Source: Allodiplogaster sudhausi (lineage: Eukaryota > Nematoda > Chromadorea > Rhabditida > Diplogasteridae). Taken from it: a stretch of 64,000 bases of DNA. Positions within the stretch are counted from its first letter, which is position 1. Each line of letters starts with the position of its first letter. Below are positions 40,042 through 52,149 of this stretch, piece after piece. Where the stretch lies: contig CALZFC010000018.1 in assembly GCA_945643635.1 (NCBI GenBank), positions 2,844,501 to 2,908,500 of the forward strand. The letters are read 5' to 3'. The position numbers and the translations under genes were made by a program. Below the pieces are notes generated by a model. The model was given only the letters and a program-made list of their open reading frames with translations. It was not told the DNA's origin and did no database searches.

Positions 40042-41051
40042 AATTAATTTGCGCATGTTTATTATCGTCGGCATGGAATATGCGAGTGCGATGTACTACT
40101 ATTATTTGCCCTTTTTTCCGTTCTTCCTCAGACGAGACTAGTTCTTTGTCTACTTTAATTCTCCCACCCCATGACTGGACTCCTCTCACTGCCAACTTTC
40201 TTTTTTGCTTCTGGCGCACAGAGTTCGACTAATCATTTTTGTCTTCTCCTAACCAGGAGTACGCCTCCAGATTGGGGGCTGCACAGACTTTAGAGATGTA
40301 GACATCGTTCGTTCTCTCTCGCTCTCTCACTCACCTCTCCCTGTCTCTCAATCTCTCTCTGTCTCTGCATGTCTTCTGTCTCTGTCTTTGTATGTCTTTC
40401 TTTCCCTTCTCTCTCTCTTTCTCTTTCTCTCTTTCTTTGCCTTCTGTCTATCTCCTCTCTTGTATCCAAGCTTCTCTTTTATACTTTTATTTTGCTTTCT
40501 TTTCTAAAGTGCGGCCTTCAGTCTCCCTTTTGTCCACGACGTCTACATGAACTCAATTTACTTGTTGCGCGAGCGTTGTGCCGAGGCATTGAAGGGATGA
40601 AGCAGAGTGGCTGAGAAAAGAAAGAGACAGGAGAACAGAGGAGCAAGAGAGAGCTTTTGAGAGAGAGAGAGAGAATGTTAGAAGCATAAAAGTATGCGGA
40701 TAAAAAAAATACGAAGAAAAAATTAGAAAAAGAGAAGAAATACGTAAAAATTAGTGGAGGGTTTTAGTCGAATTAAAGAACAGTTTTTAGCTGTACAGTT
40801 TGGGAATCGAATCATGGCTCTTCTACCATTTCCTCCCACTCTTCATTTTAAATCCATTGCCGATTGTGTTCACTTTTTCTTCATAGAATATCATATAACA
40901 CCACAGAAAGCGTTACGGTTGGCATGCTTGTTTCGTCTTCTCTTTGTTTGCCTGACTCAGTCTCTTACTCTCTCTCTCCCTCTCTCTCCCTCTCTCTCTC
41001 TCTCTCCCTCTCTCTCCCTCTCTCCCTCTCTCTCCCTCTCTCCCTCTCTCC

Positions 41052-41093
<42 letters not shown>

Positions 41094-41462
41094 CCTTCTC
41101 TAATTGGCACAATCGACAATCTGCGGCGCACATGAAGCCTAGCACAGAAGGCAGCGCGCAAATCTATGCCACGGCAGATTCCGGCGGTTCCAAAGACGAA
41201 CCACCAGATCGCTTTGTTACAGTAACCTACGCCACGATTTTATGATTTGCCACATTACACTTTAAAACAAAAATAATTTGCCAAATTACATATTCCCTTT
41301 ATTTATCACTCCCCTTTTTCCTATTCACATAGTCAGACGGTGAGCTTAAACAAAGGGCCACCGCAGCACTATAACTAAATGTCCTTTCGTAGGAAAAAGT
41401 ATATTGTTTAGTAATGCCTCCCGGTAGAAGTTATTGGGAATTCCGAGAGAGAGAGAAAGAGA

Positions 41463-41514
<52 letters not shown>

Positions 41515-44500
41515 AGAAAAGGGCCTCGAGATATACGAGCTTATTGAGGAAATTAACGAAAGCTTGCGCCGCTGGGGCGTCGTTCGTTCAAACTTTTATA
41601 TCTTTTTTCCGCTGCATCTATATAACTACTCTCTTCATCCTCTTTCTCTGTCTCTCTCTCTCTCCGCGGAGACGCGTATATCCCATTATCCCTCTCTTAA
41701 GCTCTTTCTCTCTCTCTCTTCACATTATTGACCCTCCCTTATTTCTGTACCCCTTTTTAATGTTCCGTAGCATCCTTCACTGGACTAGTAGATCCTAACT
41801 CGCTTTTATCGCTCGGGAAGGTAGTGAACAGTGATAGAGAGAAGAGAGAGAGGAAGTGAAAGATAGGGAAAGAGAGATAAAGAAGAGAAAGTAAATAAGA
41901 CTTCTGAAGCGGGGGCAACGACCTCGGCAGGGCAATGAAGTGGAGCAGAAACGGCCTCCTCAACCGCCAGCACATGCTTCTTCTGCAGAGAGAAAACAGG
42001 GAGCGATAGGCAGAGAGAGAAAGAAAGGAACAAGAAGAGAGATAGGGAAAGAGAGAGAAATATAAGACGAGAGATAGAGAGAGTGAAAGAGAGAGAAAGA
42101 GAGAGAGAGAGAGAGCGCAAACATTTTTTTGACGAGCAATAAAAAACATTCCGCTCATGTTTCACTGCTCTCGTGTGCCTTAAGTGCCCTGAACAAATTA
42201 AGTCATCAGAAATTCGTTTTATAAAGGGGAGGGAATGAAAAAGTTTCAAACGCGCCAAGCTTTGGCCGATTCTGTTTTAAATGTTAATAGGTTTTACGTC
42301 TAATATCGGTATGCGGATCGCCACGCTGGTACATTTCTTTTTGTTCCAAAACCGCGTGACGTCAAAAGTATCTTTTTTTTATTGTAGTTCTCACGGAATC
42401 GCGACAATATTTTACTTTGAGCAGATATTTTCCTACATCATCTTGTTCGAAGAAAGAAAGAAACCGTTGGCCTTTTTAAGTGCTTGACTCCAATTCGTAA
42501 TTCAGAGAACAGGTGATTCGGGATATTCACAACCCCCCTCCCGGAAATGAGCCTGCTCTTGAGATGGCAAGGAGAATTCGTCTTTGTTTAGCGAGAGAGA
42601 GAGAGAGAGAGATTACTTTATCTTGGCCATGCAGGGGTCTCGAATGTCAGGAGGGGTTGTTTAGAAGTCGGAGAAGCAGAGGGAGAGGGAGGGTGAGAAT
42701 GAAAGAGAGATGTGTAGTAAGAGAAGTAGAGAAATACAGGAAGAGAATGATAAAGATAGAGAGTGAGTGATAGAGAGAGAGATAGAGAGAGAGTGATGGA
42801 GATAGAGAGAGAAATGCAGAGAAATATTGTACCCGGTGGTCTAACGGATAGCCGCGAACGGATCTGACCGAGGAAGTTCGAGCTTGGAATGAGAGTAACC
42901 TGAGAAGGGTTGAAGATGGAAGAGGTGAGGCCGTCCAAGAGAGTCATTCTCAGATGGGTCGGAAAGCGAAGGGAGGAAAAGAGAAGAGAGAAAACAAAAG
43001 AGTAGCAGGCAAAATCGTTCCAAGAGATCATTTCAGCTCAATTTTACTTTCTCTTGAAAGTATTTATTTTGAGCTTCACCTGTTCAGGTGACTTTGACTT
43101 TCTGCAGCTTTGTTGCAAGCTTCACGAATATCACTATTATTTTTCATTATAATTTTTTCATAATTCTTTAAGGCTAATTTCTTGAAATACTTGATTTCCT
43201 AGCCAAAAATTTGGAGGCATTTTGGAAGAAGTTTTGGGACGTTTCTTTCTTTCCTGGCTCGTTGCACGGCTCATCTCTTCCCTCACTGCTGCTGCTGCTT
43301 TCTAATGCGCATATTCTATCGCTCACTCTCTGATTCATCCCCCCCCCCCCCCCGGCTGCATTCCATGCGCAATTGTCGCTTTCTTTCTTCCGCAATATCC
43401 GATATTCCTTCATTGTGCTCTCTCTTTCTCTCCCTCTTTCTCTTTCTCACCACTCTCTCTCCCTCTTTATCCCCCTCTCTCTCTCTGTCTCTTTCTCATT
43501 AGCTCGCGCTCTCTCTCTCCCTCTCTGTCTGCTCATTCCTTCTCTTTCTCTCTCTCTTTTCTCACTCTCTCTCTCTCTCTGAACATCTCATTTATCTTCT
43601 CCTCTTCCTCCCTGCCGTGCATACTTCTCTAATGCACACAAACACAGAGAAGCAGCAGACACCGGCCCTCTTTCCACTTATTACTTTATATATAAAGAGA
43701 GTGTGGTAAAGGTGAAGAGAGTCAAGAGATGTCGTATTTTTCAGTAGAGAGTGCAGGGATATGAGAGAGCACGGAAAGAAAAAGACAGATAAGAGAAAGT
43801 AGAGACATCGACAGCATCTTCTCATCGAAGAGGCCAAGCGAACTTATTGAGAACATTTTAATTTCCTTCTTTTTTAAATGTTTTTTTTTCATATAGTACA
43901 TTGCTGTTCATTCCAAGTGCACTTTCTGGTTCCGTTCTCCAAATCGATCGGAATCGATTTGGAGAACGGAATTTTAATTTCTAGCTTTATCAGCAAGAAA
44001 AAAGATTTGACAGTTCTCAATCTGCAATTTTATTAATGTCAACTGTTATGAAAAGAATTATTTGCTGGACTCATATAATTTATCGCTGAACATTGTTAGT
44101 CGAGCCTATTACGTAGAGATATTTGCATAGGCGTTACAGTACCAAGACAGTTGCTTACAATGAGATGGTCACGCCCCTGATCGAGAGTGGGCGGTGTGTT
44201 CCAGTGATAGGCTACCGTACCGCACTAGAAAAGAACCAGGAGCGCTCGATTGTTTGTCGCCTTCTTTCTATTCGTGGGGTAGTCACGTTTTCCTATTTGG
44301 ACGTATAACAACAGTAAAATGAGGGGGAGATGGAGCGAGAAAGTGAGAGAGAGAGAACAGAGAGAGAGAAAGAGAGAGAGAGAGAAGAGTGTGAGAGAGA
44401 GAGCGAAGAAAAGAGAAGAGATATAAAAATGTGTTGGTTCTTTTTTCCCCCGCTGTTCCGCACACATCCTTTCGGCGATAATCTGCACGGGCGATCAGCA

Positions 44501-47500
44501 TCGTTCATTTCCACCTTCGCATTCGAGTCCCGGGAGAAATGCCCCTGGTAAGAGAGAAAGAGAGAAAGAGAGAAAGAGAGAAAGAGGGAAAGAGAAAGAG
44601 AGAAAAAGAAAGAGAGAAAGGGAGAAAGAGAGATAGAGAGAAAAAGAGAAGGAGAGAAAGAAAAGGACAGAGAGAGAAAGAGCGAGAGAGTAGAGAAGAG
44701 GAAGATGCATTATTCCATGATACGGAGAGCCCAGCTAAATACGCTACTCGACAACGATGCACTGCGTTGATTCGTTCCCTGGAGAACGTCACAAGGAGGA
44801 GGAGGGAGGGAGAGAGAAGAGAGGAGAGAGATCAAGAAAGGCGAGAGAGAAAACTGGAAAAGCACCGGGAAAAGCAAGCAAGAAAGTATATATCGACAAA
44901 ACTACTCTTGAGCGCCGGCAGAAGCAGAAGCCAGCCATCGTGAAAAGCAGCAAGAGAAGCAGCATATCTAGAGCCATATCCAGAGATCTGATGGCTTCTT
45001 TCAAAAAGGAAGAGAAGAGAGAGAAATAGGGAGAGAGATTAAAGGGAGAGAGAGAGAGAGAGATTAAAGAGAGAGAGGGGGAAGGCAGTGGCTGGAGAAC
45101 TTGAAAAGCTGCGTAAAATTCGGTTTTAACAGACACACCGCCCTGCCTCTTTTAGCTTACATCAGCATCATCTCCTTTTTCATCTTCTTTCAAGTTGAAC
45201 CCCAGGTCTCCCTTGCAAACTTTTCGTGTTCGTCTTCAGCCTGAGCACATTTCTGATCTCGACTTATTATAAACATTCTTGAAGCCCTAAACTTGCCGAC
45301 GAATATTGCATTTTAACTCCTCGTAAACTTCTAAAAAAATTCTAGTATTTTTCATGAACTTTATTAGGGCAATCACTGTTAAAGGAGGCCTATCACTGAA
45401 AAATTATCTGGGATTTAAAATTGCCGCAGCCCTTTGCATTGTTCCTGCAACCGGCAATTCGAATCTTCATTTGTCAGTAATTCAGAGCGTCGTCCATAAT
45501 GCGGCCGCTGTGCGAAATCGATGTAATTCATGGATCATTCTTTGGAAGATTATCTGAAAGATTCTGGATTATGTTTGTGAACTAGGTGGATATATGACGG
45601 TGCCAACTAAAAAATCCGCGTTTTTTGAGTTTTGACGTGTTTTGTGGGATTTTTGCAGCGTCTGCAAAAATATACATGTACTAAATTGCAGTTTTTTTCG
45701 ATCAACTTTATACGCGTATAAAAGTATGCAGAAACTCTAGCGAAATATGAGCACAAAAGTACGTGTATAAAAGAGCTCAAAAACAGACCATAAAACTAGG
45801 CAAAAATATACGCGTACAAAAATGTGCAGAAAATATGAGCACGAAAGTACATGTACAAAAGTGCTACGAGTTTTTGAGCAAAAAAGGACGCGTACAAAAG
45901 TGCCCAGTATTTTTGAGCTAAAAAGTACGCGTACAAAAGTGCCCAGTATTTTTGAGCAAAAAAGTACGCGTACAAAGGTGCTCAAAATTTTTGTGCACAA
46001 AACCACGTGTACAAAAGTGCTCAAAATTTTTGGGTAAAAAAGGACGCGTATAAAAGTGCTCAAAATGCTTGTGCTCAAAAACACGTGTACAAAGGGCTAA
46101 AATGTTTTGGGGAAAAAAAGTAGCGTATAAAATAGCTCAAAATGATTTTGGGGAAAAACCCAGATGCTACTTTTTAATGAGCTGGAATGAAAAATATTGT
46201 CAAAAAAGTATACATCGAAAACTAAATTAAATTTACAGGGATAAGAAAAATAAGCTACTGAAAATGCATTAAATATGTCGTACGAATGGTGCATGAGAGA
46301 GTATTAGTAAAAATTTTACAAGGCTAAAAGAACTATATGACTCGACCGATCCCGATCACATGATCTATTCCGTCCTTTCGCGAATGCGCCTGGCCCTGCG
46401 AAGCTCGCTGCTAGCAGAGTTACGAAGCAGTCTGTCGATTCGGACGAGTTTCGGTTGGAGTGGCCACACTTTCCGAGCTGCTCGCCAAGAACTCTCCGAA
46501 CTTGAAAAAACGTAAAATTAAAAAAAATAACGCTGGGAGAGAATCTAATCTTAGCTACAACAATATAACTACATAATGTAGTCGGAAGACAGGGCGGGCG
46601 AGGGTGGACTATTTTTGTGATTACTGTGACATGATTAAAATATGCTCTCTATTCTATGGACAGTCGTGTTATATATCCAATATAGGGACAATTTAAATGC
46701 ATCGACAGGTTACATTCTACATTATTCATTCAATCTTAGTACATAACCCAATACCGCTACCCCGATACCGTAACCAAATACCTTAACCCCGATACTATAA
46801 CCCGGATACCGTACCATAGACTTGTGAGGGCGTGACTCTGCTGACAGTGCCTTTAGAGAACGAGGGCGTCATGCAGCATGGTTGGCTTGCCTTTTGCGGC
46901 GCAAGTCTGTCGCCCTGAAAAGATTTTTCAATGAAGAAAGAAAGCAAAATTGTAGTAAATAAGAATACTCTGACAAGGAAATGAAAAAAATTATGATAAG
47001 GAAACCGTGGAGATCATAAAAAGCAATAGTTAATAAAAATAAAATAAGGGGAGAGAGGGAGAGGGCAGAAGCCCTAACCTAAACTTGGCCAGGAGCTGTG
47101 ACTCGAGGGATGCGCGCAGAGGGGCGTGTTGAGGAGGTCGAGCAGGCCGACTCGGGGGCCATCACCAGAGGAGATCACTGCAACTTGCTCATGGTTAAAT
47201 GGTGCCATCTATATTACGTACACACCCCCCCCCCCTTTTGGCATTTCCGGGAGCCATTCTCCACCCAGATTTGATGGATGCACACAACAGAATTGAGAAA
47301 CTACAGAGCGAGTGAAGGGGATTTATTCTGAATTTCCCCTATCCAACTTACAATACTCTAGATAAAAGATAAAAAAGCAATGCTTTGCAATGTCGCATGC
47401 ATTCATTAATCATGAATCTTTAATTCAAATGTCGTCAATTTGGAGAAGCGACTTTTCCAACCACTACTATATAAATAGCCTTACGCGCAAAGTAAACCAT

Positions 47501-50500
47501 CGTGTGCGGAAAAGAAAAAAAAAGACTTATTGTTAGCATCGATGGATGTATTTACAAGCCAAAAAAGAAGAGAAATTCAAAATAAAATCACAATGAAACC
47601 TTCTGCTGCGCCACTTTCTCTTCATCCTCCTGAAGCTGTTTCCGCACGCCAGCCAAGATCTTGAACGAGAGATCACCAGGTACGAACTGAAAGTCATAGT
47701 CATAGAAATGAAGGGCGCAAATAAAAAAGAGAGCAATATGATTTAGACGAAAAATATAGAAGGAAAATTTTTTTTCTTAGAACTTTCTGAAAAATAACTG
47801 CCGAGTATCCCTCATTATAAAAAGGTTTTGAATAAAAAAAATGATATTGTTCTAACCAATTATGTGTGGTTCGAAAAATTTGAAATTTAAAGTGACTTCT
47901 AACCCACAATAACTAGAATAAATGCGAAAACAACTTCAAGTTTAGCACGTTTAGCAAGTCACACGATGGTAAGAAATAGAAACCAAAACTCCAAAAGCTT
48001 CAATTTGTTCAAGAGAATAATTCTAACGAGGAAAACAATCTCTACTTTTGCCCGGGGATATGACCTAATCATAAATCATAAAACGAAGGCAATAAAACAA
48101 AACAAATATCAAAGAGTATGCCAAAACCTCCAAGTGGAGCGTCGGGCTGGTCGCGCCAGGATGTCGCGGCGTCGATGTTGGCAGGGGAGGGGGCGCCGAG
48201 CGTCTAACGTCTCTTAAAGTGTATAGTTATTATACAAATAACAGATCAAGAAAAACGAAAAAGCATAAACAATATCTTGAACCCGGAATCTCCCCTAGCA
48301 CTGAATGGCTTCATTTGCCATTTATTAAAGCTGCGACGCGACCGCAACGCGTGCTAGCAGTTAATATTTTGCACGGTGCATACTGCATAGTGCACGTAAT
48401 TAAGGAGTGATGACTTGCACGGTACATTATATTTCATTATTTGTAAGTAATTTTAAATTTTTGCACGGTTCACGCGATTTAAAATTACGTGAACCGTGCA
48501 AATAATCACTAATGGTCGCCGGGCAATTAATCACCATGTCATTAGGTGCGCCGTACTGCATCATGCACCGTGCAAAAAATTAACTGTCGCATTTCGAAAT
48601 TCCTCGGTAAAGCTGTGGCTTTTGTTTTCGTGGATTGCTGTTAGGTTTTCTGCAAGTATTCTTTCCATTTATGTAATATTTTACGACGACTATTTGCTTC
48701 TATGTTTTTCTTTCGATTGTAGTTCTGCCATCCTCGCAACGGCATCGAAATGAAGCACCAGGGCGGCAACGACTAGAGGCGCCAGGGTCAATGCCGTCTC
48801 CAACGGTTAGAAATTACTTTTTAGGTTAATTTTTATTTGTTTAATTGTGGGGTACTCGAATTGTTCTGTTTTATTTGAAAGTGGCGTAGGCATTTTGTTC
48901 TTATTTAAGTTTGTTTTTCATTGGAATGAAATGAGTAGTTATTTAGAATAAAAATCAAGGCAATCTGTCAGATTATTTTCCAGTAGCTTATTATTTTCCA
49001 TTTTGTTTAAAACGGGGTAGGTATTTTGATTTTCTTTAACTTGGTTTCACATAATATTAAAATCTAGCAGTTTTTTAATGATAAAATCAAGGTAATCTTT
49101 CTTAAAGGTTTATTTGATAATGCATTTTTTTTGGGAATAGTTTTAACCAGATTTTTCTTTTAGTCTATTAATGTTGGAGCGAAACGTTTGTTTTCCTTAT
49201 TCGGCTATGGATATTGAATTATGGGGAATCGCGTGAATCTTTTTTATTGTTTATTAATGAAATCAACGGTTGGATATTCAACCTTTTTAACGTTAAATTT
49301 CCAGTTCAAGAAAAGGGGTTCATTTAATTTTTTTCATAATTGCGCATCAACACCAACCATGGGAATGGTCTTCTCCATCCGGGATGTAATTGATGTTTAG
49401 AAAAGCTCGCCTTGTTTCACCGAGCAACTTGAGAAGCCCTCTCATAAAATGGAGGTGGATTTAAGTTTAGCGAGAAATTTTATAGAGGTGATTGCGATTT
49501 GTTGAACATGTTGGAGGAGTGGCCATATATTCTCCTATGTACCTAGCCTTTGAGGTGAGCGTATTCTCCATCTCATCAAATTCTTCTGATGCGAGCAGCG
49601 GTTGACCCTGCCTTGTATCGATTGCCACCGTCTGTCTCTCTCTCTCTCTCTCTGTCTGCCTTACTTTCTCTCTGCCTCTCTCCCCATCCTACGCTCTCTA
49701 ACCCTTGCCCCTAACCGCTCTTTCTTCCTCCATCTACCATCTCTGCTTTGCCTCTCGTTTCTATGTGTTCCTAGCTTTACATAAGTACGGTAGCATAAGT
49801 TTGTGATGGTGCGCAATGGTTTAGCATAGTTAGAGAGCAAAGAATTAAAATGGAATAGCGACGAATCTTCAGAATCTAGCAAAGCAGTGTTAAGAGGGGC
49901 TTTTACCACGTGGTCGCTTTTGCGAGAAATTCTAAGCATATCCCCCCTGTTCACTTCTACTCGGTGGTGTCCCCTTGAATCCCTTTATTTATTTAAAAAA
50001 AAGCATAATTTAAAAATGAAACACTGAAATAAAAATGATTGTTGTTGGAAGATAGGGAAATATTTATAACTAAAGAAATATTAGATAGTTGAAAGGGTTG
50101 AAATGGGAGTTTATCTCAGGGCTCGAAGGGCCGTGATGGTGACGATGGCGGCAAGGAGGAGGCACGCATGCTCGTGCACCAGTCGCACGCCGGAACACTC
50201 ATCGGACGAGGCGGATAGAAGATTAAGGAGCTACGCGAGTCCACCAGGGTCAACATCAAGGTTAGAGCGAGATGGAGAAGATGGGATTGCAAGGGGATAG
50301 ACAGAAAGGGAGCGAGGAAATGGGGGTAGGAAAGCAGGAGTATTAGAAAGGGAGAGAGAGAAAAAGGAAAGTATGAGAACATAGTGGTGAAGAAGAAGGG
50401 CTAGGAAACCTGCAGTTTGCAGCAACAAAGGTGGGTAGAAAAAAGGAATTATAGTCCGGATGTTTAGGGATCCAACGAAAAAGAAGGAGAAAGGAAATAC

Positions 50501-52105
50501 ACAAAATGTTAATACGGAGTAATGAAAGATAACTTGCAGGTCTTCTCCAACTGCGCACCGTCGACGGGCCGCGTTGTTCTGCTAAGCGGAGACGATAACG
50601 CCATTGCTAGAGGCTGCTTCCTAACCCCGCAAGCAGCGAGTTCGGCTTAGCCAGGCCCTCTCGCCAACGGACTAAGTAGATCATGTGATCGGGGGCCAAG
50701 ATGGGCGAGTGATATAGTTCTTTTGATGTTGTTTATTTTGCTAATACCTTCTCATGTACCATTAGTCAGTTAATCTGCTACACATTTATTGAATTGTCAG
50801 GTGCTTCTCTTGCTGTTATTGTGAATTCTATTTTCGAAGTATATGTTTAGCGCCATTTTTCATTCCAGCTCGTTAAAAAGTAGCAACTGGGTTCTCCCCC
50901 AAATTTTTGAACTTTTATATGCGTCCTTTTTGACCCAAAAATTTTGAGCACTTTTGTACGCGTACTTTTTTGTGCAAAAATTTTGAGCACTTTCGTACGC
51001 GTACTTTTTTGTGCAAAAATTTTGAGCACTTTTGTACGCGTCCTTTTTTGTGCAAAAATTTTAAGCACTTTTGTACGCGTCCTTTTTTGCTCAAAACTTC
51101 TGAGCACTTTTCTACGTGTACTTTTTTGCTCAAAAATACTGAGCACTTTTGTACGCGTCCTTTTTTGCTCAAAATTCTTGAGCATTTATATACACGTATT
51201 TTCCTGCTCAATTTTTTTTGCACACTATTGTACGCGTATATTCGTGCTCATATTTCAGAATATTTTCTGTGAACGTTTGTACGCGTATATTTATGCGCAT
51301 TTTTATTTGCTCACGTTTGTACGCGTATAAAGTTGAACAAAAAAATATGCAGTTTAGTACATGTATATTTTTGCAGACGCTGCAAAAATCCCACAAAACA
51401 CGTCAAAACTCAAAAAAACGCGGATTTTTTAGTTGGCACCGTCATATATAATCTCTCCATTCATAAAGATCAGTTCCGCGTTCCGACGCCCCCCCCCTTC
51501 AATATATTTTTATACATATCATCGGCTAAACCTTGAAAAGATCCTGGGAGCAACCCGGACCTCTTGCACTGGAAGTGTTGCTTCCTTGTGTCGGGAGCAG
51601 TACTTCCGTCTGGAATTTAGGAGAAAAGAGATGTAGAGAGAGAGAAAGAGAGAAAGGGAGAGAGAGAAAGAGAGAGAGTTAGAGACTGAGAGAAGGTGTA
51701 AAAAGCACATGGGGAGATAGAAATACCTTGAGAGTAACAGGGAACCAAAATGTGTTTTGGGCGGTATTGAGTGGAGAGAACGAGAGAGAAAGAAAGGAGA
51801 GAGAGCGAGATAGAGAGAGAGAGGGCGAGATAGAGAGAAAGAGCGAGGTAGAGAGAGAGAGAGTCTCTCTCTCTCTAAGAAAACGTGAGAAGGCAAAGAA
51901 TGTGTCTAACTCTAAGGGAGGAATAAGATGAAGCTGACGAAGAAGGGTCCAGCCATTTCATTCTGACTTTTTGCGCGCGCCACTCTTTTCTTGACGTGGA
52001 CTCGCTTCGAATTGCCCGAGACGCTGTGTGGCGAGGGCATAAATTCACTTTGCACACGCTTAAAATCTGTTTCTATCGGTCTGCTTCTCTCGCCTCTCTC
52101 TCTCA

Positions 52106-52149
<44 letters not shown>

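Larger units (their letters stand above)
41222..45378 (+). repeat. first part of a 13 kb intron
   Basis: GA at about 41445-41515, 42025-42115, 42590-42612, 42760-42820, 44340-44405, 44550-44700 and 45040-45080; CT at about 41650-41720 and 43410-43585. A C run of about 15 lies at 43339-43353. A basic coding-like patch near 44890-45010 (ASKKVYIDKTTLERRQKQKP) has no family match and no clear splice sites. Confidence 0.6.
45596..51443. mobile_element. 5.85 kb DNA transposon with long, internally repetitive inverted termini and captured gene fragments
   Basis: Both ends read GACGGTGCCAACTAAAAAAT inward and are flanked by ATATAT (45590-45595 and 51444-51449), a plausible 6 bp target duplication. 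The arms are about 840 bp. Their middle consists of 39 bp subrepeats. The architecture (long terminal inverted repeats made of short tandem units, a non-homologous middle) is that of Foldback/Galileo-type elements. No transposase was recognised. The interior holds plus-strand hnRNP K pieces with introns, minus-strand exon-like blocks, a TTAA-type MITE and a minisatellite. The element lies inside the long intron of the SLC4A11-like gene. Confidence 0.85.

Noticed and set aside
40256..40610. Patches VRLQIGGCTDFRDVDIV (40256) and LPFVHDVYMNSIYLLRERC (about 40519)
   Set aside because: They look coding but cannot be placed between the phase 1 exit at 30640 and the phase 1 entry at 41148 without adding unsupported exons.
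50216..50218. TAG in the KH domain read as a sense codon (altered genetic code)
   Set aside because: The other fragments of the element also decay, and the gene calls outside the element do not need TAG as sense. A disabled captured copy explains it more simply.
50847..51185. Basic protein with 13-residue repeats (and its mirror at 45737-46084)
   Set aside because: The periodicity comes from 39 bp non-coding subrepeats of the transposon arms; the same repeats are open in other frames and on both strands.
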